From NCBI GenBank assembly GCA_021464525.1, contig JADRCO010000647.1, positions 1 through 28,957 on the forward strand: a DNA stretch of 28,957 bases, given 5' to 3'. Shown here piece after piece: positions 1 to 10,149 of the stretch. The position numbers and the translations under genes are program-made. How positions within the stretch are numbered: position 1 is the first letter of the stretch; the number at the start of each line of letters is the position of its first letter. The notes under the pieces are model-generated. The model did no database searches, was not told the DNA's origin, and was given only the letters and a program-made list of their open reading frames with translations. This stretch comes from Rhizophagus sp. LPA8_4_AMF (lineage: Eukaryota > Glomeromycota > Glomeromycetes > Glomerales > Glomeraceae).

Positions 1-824
1 TAAAAATTATATAACTGATAAACTCCGAATTGGCGCATGTGTTTACTAAATCAGTGCTGCCCTTTGACCATTTGGTCGGGGTTGGATGTTTGTCCATGAC
101 CAAAATGGTCTATGACATGAAATGAACTTCATGAATATAACAAAATAAGTTGAGAACGAGCAAAATTTGTTTAGCCCCGTTTTTTGTCCCTGTCACGCAA
201 ATGTATCGTTCTTGACCCACCAAACGGTGTTAACTTGACCCGCATAATATATTTTACAATAAGGGAGTCAAGACAATGCCACCTGGAGCGGCTGGAGGGT
301 CAAGTCTGATACTTTTGCCCCTGTCACATCAATCGACAGGTTTATTTTTCTTTTTTTAGAATATGTTGCCTTAACTAGTCCAGTAGCACCGTAATAAAAG
401 GTACAGTCACGTGACTACTATTTTATTCATCACCCCCACTCTGTGTTCACTGTTTATATTTATCTGAGGAGTAGGTGAAAATTATTCGTCACAACTCACA
501 AGTTATTTGTCACCGGTAAATTTTACGTGTTAGTGCATAATGCCGTAATGCGGGCCAAACGTCACGTGATTGTAACTTTTCGTTACGATCCTGATGATCA
601 CATGACACGATCTTAATAAAAAATTTTGATGTTATTTTCGAACCTTCATTTATTACTCTTGTAGATTTAGAAACAAATATTTTATTGTAAAATTGTATAA
701 TTATTTATTTAATATATATTTCAGTAACCATAAAAAATAAATAAAAAATATATACATATAATAAAAACTACAAAAAGAAGAAAAATAAAATTTTTTCATC
801 GAAAGAATATTATAAACTACTTAT
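1..824. other. Intergenic region, 3' flank of the first VIT/vWA gene
   Basis: No convincing coding region was seen. The stretch from about 608 to 824 is the 3' flank of the minus-strand gene ending at 825 and is clearly similar to about 5982-6203, the 3' flank of its tandem paralogue. Positions 1-607 are less AT-rich and contain small repeated motifs: CTTGACCC at 211-218 and 234-241 with its reverse complement at 297-304, and an imperfect hairpin at 561-606. This part could be an old repeat, but no family was recognised. Confidence 0.5.
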
Positions 825-3800
825 TTATTTGCCATTAATAGCCCAATCTTCAATCCATTCTTTAGCTTTTTCACCAATAATTTTTTCTTTTTCTTCATCT
901 CCAACCATTTTCTTTAAAGCTTTAACAACTTTTTCATAACAAAACTCACTTTCATCTTTACATTTTTTAAATATAATCATTTCCAGATAAGCAATAGCAA
1001 TACAACTAGTTAATATTTCTTCAATTTCCTTTTCACTTAATTCACTTAATTCTTTTTCAATTTCTTGTTTTAAATTATTAAAATCATTTAAATCATTTTT
1101 ATAAAAAAATTCATAAAATGATCTATTTGGCAAAAATTTACCATTAAATGATTGTAATCTCAAAAATTCAAATAAATTTTCAATTTGTGATTCTTTATGA
1201 TTAATATTAGAGTTGTTAATTATTGGTAATGGTGATTGTGCTAATGAACCAAATGCATTAGGTCGATGAGTCGAACCAAATCCAAAACCAGCTCGAGAAT
1301 CAGTACCAAATAAACTAGGTTGACTAATTTGTGCAGCATATTGGCTAGCTTGTCCAAATAAACTAGGCTGGCTAATTTGGCTCTGTTGAGTTTGTCCAAA
1401 TAAATTCGGTTGGATAGATTGGAAAAATAACCTAGGTTGACTAGTTTGTGCACCAGTTTGTCCAAATAAATTCGGTTGGCTGGCTTGTCCAAATAAACTA
1501 GGCTGATCCCGTTTAACATTTTGGCTAAATAAACTAGATTGTCCAAATGAACTAGACTGAGTAACTACTCCAGTTTGGCTTTGTTGGATAACGGTTTGGG
1601 GTAACTGTTGTTGATATTGTTGTGCAGAACTATCGAATTGAGAAGAATTAATACTTTTAAATATATATACAAAACAAAGCAGTAATTTTTTTTTTTTGAA
1701 CAAACTGGGAATAAAGAAAAAAAATACTTACGCAAATGGTGCAGCTATAATATAGAAATAATTGATTATAACATATTAGATGAATTACATAAAAAGTATA
1801 AAAAGTGCACATAAATAAAAATAAAAAAAAATTTTTTTTTCTTTTTACATACATCCAAATCCAAAAAAATTAGCATTTTGAGGAACGATTCTTTTTTTTG
1901 GAATTGTTTGAGATTCAGATACAACTGTTTCAATATTTTTTTCATCGATTGCAATAAAACTAATAAAAAATATATTTAAAATATTATTATTAAGAAACAA
2001 ATGTAATAAAGTTATAAAAGTAAATTTACACTACCTTGTATATTTCGAAGCTAAATTATATGTCTTACCAAGCTTAATAATTTGTTCTTTAACAAATGAA
2101 GCTGGAATATGTTTATCAGCATTTTTAGGATGTTTATGAATAAATGATTTTTTATCATCAAGGTCTTGAATAAGTTTTCTTGCCGCTAATCTATGAATTT
2201 TTGAACCTTGTAGAGTAACTGGATCTAAAGGAATATCAAGTTTCATAGGACCATCTTGTGAAGTAGCTTTCAAACTAATAACTTTACATGGCTCAATATT
2301 TTTTTCTAAAATACAATAGACTATAAAACGAACACCAGAATAAATTGGCGGAATAATATATGGAGCTTGTTGAACTTTAATATCAATAAATATATTTATG
2401 GTTGGTGGTGGTGGTTCCATATTATCATCACTCATAAAACTAATGGTAGGTTTATCAACTTCCATTGGAGTTATGTCTAATTCTTTTTCTTCGAATGGTT
2501 CGACATTGGCCCAGGTAATATTATAATCTTTAATTGGTGGTTTTAATGCATTTTTTAACATTCCAATAACTTTTTTATCTATTCTTTCATCATTTGTTAC
2601 AAATTGAGCATATCCTTTACCGGCACGAGCAACAGATTCAACTAAATTATGAGAAACAGAATCACCAATTCCTAATGAAAAAAGTCGTAAATCATCTTTC
2701 TTTTTTTCTTCATTTTCACGTACTAGTTCTACAATTTGATCAACATTCCAAACTCCACCATCTGTAAGAAAAAATACGGAAGTTGGCATATCATCTCTTG
2801 AATTTTCAAATGTCCATTTTAATGCACTAAAAACTTCTGTTCCACCATAATTTGCGGTCATTGTTTGAGCAAGATTAAGAGCTTTAGATAAAGATGTTTC
2901 AGAATAAAGTTGACTCTTTGGAAAAAGAGGATCATAACGAGATCCAAAAGATACTACGTTAAAGTAACAATCTTCGGAAAGTGAGTGCAATAATAATTCA
3001 AGAGCCTGTGCAGCTTTTTTCATAGGCTCAATTCCCATTGATCCAGATCTATTTTATATTAAAAAAAAAAAGAAATAAAAATAAATAAAATTAAAAAAGA
3101 TAAAATAAAGAAAATTTAATAATACGCTTATAATTGAATTATATCATACCTATCAACGACAAAAATTAGTTCAGTCATAGTTTCATTTAACGCAAATGTT
3201 GGAACCAAAGTCAACATAACACAATTAGTTTGCGTTTCAGGATTGTACTCAACAAAAGCTCTAAAAGAGATTATATCAAAAAGATTAACGATTAAAATAA
3301 GAAAAAAAACAGTAAATGCAATTAAAATATTTACCGTGGTTGATTAAGGTTTTTACTTTTAACCACAAGAATAAAATCTTTTTCTAAATAAGTAATTTGT
3401 TCGGCTAAAGTAACTTTAGAAATTTTAGGATTTTCATTAATATTCATTTCAGTAGAAATTTTATGGGAAGGTGATTCAATATTTTGAATAGTTGAAGTCA
3501 TTCTACAAGTAACAGCAAGATCTAAATAAAAATCTGCCTTATTAGAATAAGATACAACATCAGGATTAAGAATTTTTCCATCATTTGAAGATGATGAATA
3601 TTCTGAAGAACCATATCTTGGAGCGATGTTAGTTGGTAGAACAAATCGAATTTTTTCCTTTTCAGAATCGTGTTTAAGCTCAGTAACATATGTTATCTTT
3701 ATGATTACAGTTTGTCCTGATGTAATATTTCCAACAGAACATTGAAACACGTCCGCGGATTCAGATTCTAACAAATAAGCACCATGTCCCTTCTAATTAG

Positions 3801-4075
3801 TTAAAAAAAGAGAATTAATTCATTTACATAGAGAAAAAATAACATTGGAAATTATTAAAATATTTCACCTGAACTGCTTCTGTATATTCTTTTGCGGCCT
3901 CTTTTGATTCTTTTACGATACCCTTTATTTTTCTTTGTCCATCGATTTCTGCTTCAAATCCGCAGATTGCTGCGGTCTCATAAATAGGAAACTTATAGAA
4001 TGCTTCGATAGTATCTTTTTCAACATTTTTATAAGTTTGGCTAATCGACACTTATAAAAAAAAAAAAAAAAAAAT

Positions 4076-4106
<31 letters not shown>

Positions 4107-4335
4107 AAAATAAATAAAATAAAGAATTATGAATAATAAATTGATCAACACGAACCTTCAGCGATCATATCAACGACTGAAAAATAATTTAAATATATGA
4201 TTAAATTAACTGGAATAGCAATTTAAAAGAAAAAATTATAGAATCGAAATATTTACCATTAGCTTCTACGATAACATTTTGTAAAGGAATCGGGGTTACT
4301 CCTTGCCCAATAAAACAAAGGCCGTAAATTTGCAT
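825..4335 (-). CDS. VIT and von Willebrand A domain protein with FG-repeat linker (copy 1)
   Basis: A phase-consistent nine-exon model gives 937 aa: 4257-4335, 4156-4176, 3869-4050, 3335-3792, 3150-3260, 2035-3048, 1853-1959, 1732-1744 and 825-1653. Residues 1 to about 150 form a VIT domain (start MQIYGLCF; SQTYKN, then KGHGAYLLE and DVFQCSVGN). A vWA domain follows with a complete MIDAS: DRSGS at 283-287, Thr354 in GGTE and Asp380 in LTDGG. After the family motif TSFIAIDE (about 621-628) comes a Q/S-rich stretch, residues 696-798, with nine FG dipeptides, mostly SLFGQ or NLFGQ. A charged helical C-terminal domain (about 806-937, LRLQSFNGKF) resembles the tail of VWA5A/PARP4-like proteins. 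Such proteins are thought to be MIDAS-dependent protein-binding scaffolds; the partner is unknown. The start matches that of the paralogue at 9401, although the frame stays open upstream with a possible earlier ATG. No signal peptide or transmembrane segment is evident. Confidence 0.88.
1732..1744 (-). other. 13-nt microexon (exon 8 of VIT/vWA copy 1)
   Basis: It is flanked by a TATAG acceptor (1745-1749 on the complement) and a GTAAGT donor (1726-1731). Exon 7 leaves one base over, this exon adds two to finish a Ser codon and leaves two, and the next exon supplies one. The joined reading GFGSAPFAINSS stays open into the FG-repeat exon. The choice rests on phase and splice consensus, without transcript evidence. 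Confidence 0.7.
4156..4176 (-). other. 21-nt microexon in the VIT domain (exon 2, copy 1)
   Basis: The exon reads through VVDMIAE, bounded by TTTTTCAG before and GTTCGT after. An equivalent 21-nt exon with the same phase lies at 9224-9244 in the paralogue (IIDMIAE). Conservation in both copies and fit to the VIT consensus support it. Confidence 0.8.
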
Positions 4336-6203
4336 CTTGAAAAAATATAGATAATTACTATGCGGGGAGACAATGAATTTATATTCCTTTTTTTGCGGAA
4401 ATGTAATTCCAGCGGTATTAAATGCACTACCCTTTTTCATACTGATCAGCAAATTTGGCTGCAAGCGCAGTAAGTTGCCAATAACATATTCTTATTCGTA
4501 CCACTGTGCCTGCGGCCTAGAATAAATGACAATAGTAAAAAATGGAAAATTTCGGAATAATTTCCGTGGAACTTTTATGAGTTTGTATTTATCTCTTATG
4601 ACATATCGGAAATCGATTTCCAAAATTTCGTGAATGCCAGAGTAGAAAAGGGTTGTTTATCTAGGAATTCAGGAGGAAATTATATGGAGATAGACAAGCT
4701 TACTTATAAATAACTAGCCTAAAAGTAACTTGCATAAATACTATATTTTAATTTCCTTAGAGGTTGGTATGTTTATAAACGCCCTAAATTGAAATACCGA
4801 TAAGTTGCTATATCCATAAAATTCTTTGTCAGATGTGTAAACAAAGAAGACAAAACCCTTAATGATTCCGTAAAAATTCATGTATTATATAAAGATTATT
4901 TATTTACAAAATTTTACTATTTGAAAATAATACATAAAAAGGACCAATGATAAATTTTATAATAAAGGCTGAACCTTACGTTTCATGCAAAGGCTGAAGC
5001 GAGACGTCAAGATAGGAAACTGGCTAAGACTTCAAAGATTAAACACATTCCATCAAAAAAATACCTTTTTTGTCTCTAATTTTATCAAAAAGTATTTCAA
5101 ATAAATTTGAATCATTAATATAATGCTTGAAACTGAGATTCATATTGGTCCTATAATCAAATAAACGTTAATCGCATAAATGTCATTATTCCACAATAAA
5201 TTCATTTTCGTTCTAAAAAATTAGACCAGATCCTTTTCTAGAAAAGCTAGGAGAAAAAATAAATTCTGGATTAATTCTTTGATCAGATTCAAAAGTTTGT
5301 TCTCTAAGTACATATGATTTGATCTTAATTTTATGTATCTATTAAAATTTATACTAAAATTATTATTGTAGCATTAAAAGAATTCACTTAACTTCTCCGG
5401 TGATAGCGGGTAAGTTGCTGCTGCTTTATAACATACATACTAAATCAATTATTTGAAGGGCATTTATGAAAAGAAAAAAAAAATTTTATTAATTTAAAAT
5501 GCGCGTTAATAATTAATAGTTTCACTTTATCCATTTATCCATAACTAATGTAATATGGATGGGAGTAATTATTTTAAAAATTATGTTGAATAATGATCAC
5601 ACAACCCTCATCTATCGAAAATAATATCAAGACTTTCTACGATAAAAAAGCTGGTTTGATTTCGCTTAGTTCTTGTTTTGGCGCAGTACGAACTAGCATT
5701 TTGACGTTAATGTAGAGTATTCATAATAAATTCTGTCTCTATAATGCAATCTCAAAATGGATAATAAGATTATTCACCTCTAAGGTCACAAAACTTCACG
5801 AATATGTTAACTAATATGTGACTTGAAATGTATAAATACCAGCTTGATTTCGGAACGTAATTATGTACGCCAATGATAAAGGGCCAAGATGAGGTCAAGA
5901 AAAAAAAAATCTCTGCAACAATCTTCCGAAATAGGTTTTCAACATTATTTCTTTAAAGGATAAGCACGTACTTTTAAAGTAAGCGATCTATTAATAAATT
6001 TTGGTGATATTTTCGAACCTTCATTTATTACTCTTATTGATTTAGATACAAATATTTTATTGTAAAATTGTAAAATTATTTATTTAATATATATTTCAAT
6101 AACTATAAAAAATAAATAAAAAATATCTACATATTATACATAAATACTATAAAAAGAAGAAAAATAATTTTTTTTCATCAAAAGAATATTATAAACTACT
6201 TAT
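4336..6203. other. Intergenic region between the tandem VIT/vWA genes
   Basis: It holds the upstream region of copy 1 and, from about 5982, the duplicated 3' flank of copy 2. No gene with domain support was seen. Short open stretches near 4985-5090 do not resemble a known protein and are too short to call. A CCAAT-like motif on the plus strand lies near 4475, but no promoter can be assigned with confidence. Confidence 0.5.
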
Positions 6204-9200
6204 TTATTTGCCATTAATAACCCAATTTTTAATCCATTCTTTGGCTTTTTCACCAATAATTTTTTCTTTTTCTTCATCTCCAACCATTTTCTTTAAAGCT
6301 TTAACAGCTTTTTCATAACAAAACTCACTTTCATCTTTAAATTTTTGAAATATAATCATTTCCAGATAAGCCAATGCAATACTATTAGTTAATATTTCTT
6401 CAATTTCTTTAATACCAATATTACCCATTTCTTTTATAATTTCTTGTTTTAAGTCGAAGAAATCATTTAAATCATTCTTATAAAAAAATTTATAAAACGA
6501 TTCATTTGATAAGAATTTACCATCAAATGATTGTAATTCTAAAAATTCAAATAAATTTTCAATTTGTGATTCCTTATGATTGACTTTAGATTTACTATCA
6601 TCAACAATACTTCCAATTCGTGATTCCTTATGATTAAATTCAGATTCAATATTTAGTACACATTCTTTTGTTTCTTTTGGTTCGGATTTTGCTGGTACAA
6701 GAGATCGAATTCTATTGAAAATAATTTCTTAATTATTTCTCATTTTACATGAAACAGCGTAATCAGAAAAAAAATTAAACTACTGACCCCGATCTTACTA
6801 AATCCATTACGTTATACCCGCCGCCACGAACGTTATATAACGACCCCCCCTAATATTTAAATCGATTAAAGATCATTTAATAAAAATCACTCATCTACAT
6901 TAACTAATATTACTGTTAATAAGTGTGTTTCATTATTTTAAATATACAAAATATTCTCCTTACCACTTTACCCGCTATCATAAAATCGGCACTACTGTTT
7001 AAATTTAATGTACTAAATTGAGGAACAAATTGAGGAACAAATTGAGGAACATTCATTTTTTGTGGAATTGTACGAGATTTAATTAGAACTTCACTAATTT
7101 CATTATTTCTTTCATCGATTGCAATATAACTAATAATAAAAAAAGATAATCATTATTATTTAAAAAATTTATACAATACAATCAAAATAAAAATAAAACT
7201 ATACCTTGTAAATTTTGAAGCTAAATTATAAGTTTTGCCAAGTTTAACAATATGTTCTTTAACAAATGAAGCTGGAATAAATTTACCAACATTTTTAGGA
7301 TGTTTATGAATAAATGAATTTTTATCATCAAGATCTTGAATAAGTTTTCTTGCCGCTAAACTATGAATTTTTGAACCTTGTAAGGTAACAGGATCCAAAG
7401 AAATATTAAGTACCATAGGACGACCATCATGAGAAGTAGCTTTTAATGTAATAGTTTTACATGGCTCAATATTTTTTTCTAAAATACAATAGACTATAAA
7501 ACGAATACCAGTATAAATTGGTGGAATAATATATGGAGCTTGTTGAATCTTAATAGATGGCAAAGATTCTGTCTCATCACTCATAAAACTAATAACCGAT
7601 TTATCATCTTCAGCTGATTCCAAATGATCTATATTAGTCCAAGTAATTTTATAATCCTTAATTGGCGGTTTTAATGCATTTTTCAGCATTTCAATAACTT
7701 TTTTATCCATTCTTTCATCATTTGTTACAAATTGAGCGTATCCTTTACCAGCACGAGCAACAGATTCAACTAAATTATGAGAAACAGAATCACCAATTCC
7801 TAATGAAAAGAGTCGTAAATCATCTTTCTTTTTTTCTTCATTTTCACGTACAAGTTCTACAACTTTTTCAACATTCCAAACTTTGCCATCTGTAATAAGA
7901 AATATAGAAGTTGGCATATCATCTCTTGAATTTTTAAATACCCATTCTAATACTTTATAAATTTCTGTTCCTCCATAATTTGAAGTCATTGTTTGAGCAA
8001 GATTAAGAGCCTTAGATAACGATTTTTCAGAATAAAGTTGACTTTTTGGAAAAAGAGAATCATAGCGAGATCCAAAAGATATTACATTAAAGTAACAATC
8101 CTCAGGGAGGGAACGTAATAACAATTCAAGTGCTTGTGCGGCTCTCTTCATAGGTCCAACGCCCATTGATCCCGATCTATTTCATATTCACAAAATAAAA
8201 ATTCATTGTAAATTAAATGAAAACTTCACTTTAAAATTTATTTACACAGATATCATACCTATCTACAATGAAAACTAGCTCAGACTTGATTACATTTAAC
8301 GAGAATTTTGGAACCAAAGTCAACATAACACAATTAGTTTGTGTTTCAGGATTGTACTCAGCAAAAGCTCTAAAAAAATATATATAATTATAGAAAAAAA
8401 AATACAAATACAAAAATATTAATTAAAATATTTACCGTGGTTGATCAATCTCTTTACTATTAACCATAAGAATAAAATCTTTTTCTAAATAAGTAATTTG
8501 TTCGGATAAAGTAATTTTAGAAATTTTGGGATTCTCATCAATATTCATTTCAGTAGAAATTTTATGTGAAGGTGATTCAATATTTTGAATAGTTGAAGTC
8601 ATTCTACAAGTAACAGCAAGTTCTAAATAAAAATCTGTTTTATTAGAATAAGATACAACATCGGGATTAAGAATTTTTCCATCATTTGAAGATGATGAGT
8701 ATTCTGAAGAACCATATCTTGGAGCGATATTAGTTGGTAGAACAAATCGAATTTTTTCTGATTCAGAATCATGTTTAAGTTCGGTAACATATGTAATCTT
8801 AATGACTACAGTTTGTCCTGATGTAATATTTCCAACAGAACATTGAAAAACATCTTCGGACTCCGATTCTAACAAATAAGCACCATGTCCTTTCTATTCA
8901 ATTCAAGAACAATTAAACTTATATATAAAAATAATAAAACATTTTTTTAATTTATCAGATATTACCTGAACTGCTTCAGTATATTCTTTAGCGGCCTCTT
9001 TTGATTCTTTTACAATGCCCTTTATTTTTCTTCGTCCATCAATTTCTGCTTCAAATCCGCAGATTGCAGCGGCTTCATAAATAGGAAACTTATAGAATGC
9101 TTCGATAGTATCTCTTTCAACATTTTTATAAGTCTGTCTGATAGTAACTATTAAAGATAAATTATAGTATAAATATAAGTTTAAAAAAAAAATCATATCA

Positions 9201-9401
9201 TATAATTTGACTAAACTACGAACCTTCAGCGATCATATCAATGACTAAAATGATTTAGATATTTAAAGAGAATTAAATGAAATATCATTTCCATATCATA
9301 TATAAAAAAACCGGCTTACTATTAGCTCCGATAATAACATTTCGTAAAGGAATAGGATTTATTCCTATTTCAGTTGAAAAACAGAGACCGTAAGTTGACA
9401 T
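6204..9401 (-). CDS. VIT and von Willebrand A domain protein (copy 2, no FG repeats)
   Basis: Tandem paralogue of the gene at 825-4335. Exons: 9320-9401, 9224-9244, 8966-9147, 8436-8893, 8259-8369, 7205-8176, 6964-7129, 6818-6849 (tentative) and 6204-6711, giving about 843 aa. The VIT domain starts MSTYGLCF. The MIDAS is intact: DRSGS at about 284-288, a Thr in GGTE and an Asp in LITDG. After TSYIAIDE the linker has three VPQF copies instead of FG repeats and a duplicated NHKES(R/Q)I motif. The C-terminal helical domain (LELQSFDGKF to the end) is closely similar to copy 1. Exons 2 to 5 have identical lengths in both copies (21, 182, 458, 111 nt), so the duplication is fairly recent, while the post-vWA linker has diverged strongly. 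The 32-nt exon 8 is the weakest part of the model. Function is presumably MIDAS-based protein binding; substrate unknown. Confidence 0.85.
6818..6849 (-). other. Proposed 32-nt exon 8 of VIT/vWA copy 2
   Basis: The last two long exons differ in phase by two bases, so something must join them. This segment has an ATTAG acceptor and a GTATAA donor, is open (GGSLYNVRGG) and restores the frame exactly if exon 7 ends at 6964 with a GTAAGG donor. It is locally GC-rich within AT-rich introns. An alternative 22-nt exon further upstream, or a weak AATTAAG acceptor with exon 7 ending at 6972, would also keep the frame. Confidence 0.4.
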
Positions 9402-10149
9402 CTTGGGAAATAAATTAAAAAATTAATTATTTCATTTCATTGCCTGTTATATTAATTGTCAATGCGTGGATCAAACTCTATTTAGTAAGATTAAGCACTT
9501 AGACAACCTTTCGATCACATGATAAAAAAGTGGATTATAAAATTAAATCACATCATCGAAAAAATTAGGTAAAATATGAAATATAACGGACTTTAATGAA
9601 ATGATATCACACAGTATAAATATAGTTCAAGAAATATACATTCTTTTATTTAAAAAAAAATTCATTACAAAAAAAAAAAATTATAAATCTTAAATTTCAA
9701 TTATAAACAAATTATATGATCAACTATTTTATATTGTAAAAAAGGATTAGAAATCATGAAATATGGTCCCAATAAAACTTGTAGTAAACAGATCAGAAAA
9801 GTTCGTTATTTGTATCCTAAAAGAATTAGGAAAAGAATAATTGAAATTTAAAATTTGTTAAGTGGAATAAAAGAAAAAGATTCCTCAATAACATGAATCC
9901 AGGCTAGTGTATGTTTAAATAAAAATGATTGTTGCATTTGTGATAGGATTGGGGGTATTTTCAAAGTGCGATAAACATTAGATGTAGATGTATTGAAAAA
10001 TTATGAAAAAAAGATCAAATGTTCGTTATTTAAAACCAAAATGTCCAAAAAAAAAAAAGATCCGCCTGTCCAGGCAATATATATAAAAACGAAGAAAATA
10101 TATAGAAAACTCCTCTTTTCTATCCGACCTAATATCGTCATTAATATCT
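9402..10149. other. Intergenic region
   Basis: AT-rich DNA between the start of VIT/vWA copy 2 and the end of the CBM48 gene, both on the minus strand. It should contain the promoter of copy 2 and the 3' UTR of the CBM48 gene. Only short, low-complexity open frames are present. No RNA gene was recognised. Confidence 0.5.

Larger units (their letters stand above)
608..9401. repeat. Direct tandem duplication of a VIT/vWA gene unit
   Basis: Blocks about 608-4335 and 5982-9401 align over exons, introns of similar size and about 200 bp of 3' flank (for example the shared TTTTCGAACCTTCATTTATT near 634 and 6011). Upstream of the start codons no similarity is evident beyond a few bases, so the duplicated unit seems to end near the ATG, or the promoters have diverged. 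Confidence 0.8.

Noticed and set aside
1241-1546. Alternate minus-strand frame across the FG-repeat exon
   Set aside because: A frame-shifted reading of the repeat; the FG frame is the one continuous with the conserved C-terminal domain.
4201-4440. Upstream extension of the first VIT/vWA gene from an earlier in-frame ATG (about 4440)
   Set aside because: The paralogue starts at the equivalent of 4335 and the VIT domain begins there. The extension has no similarity, though it cannot be fully excluded.
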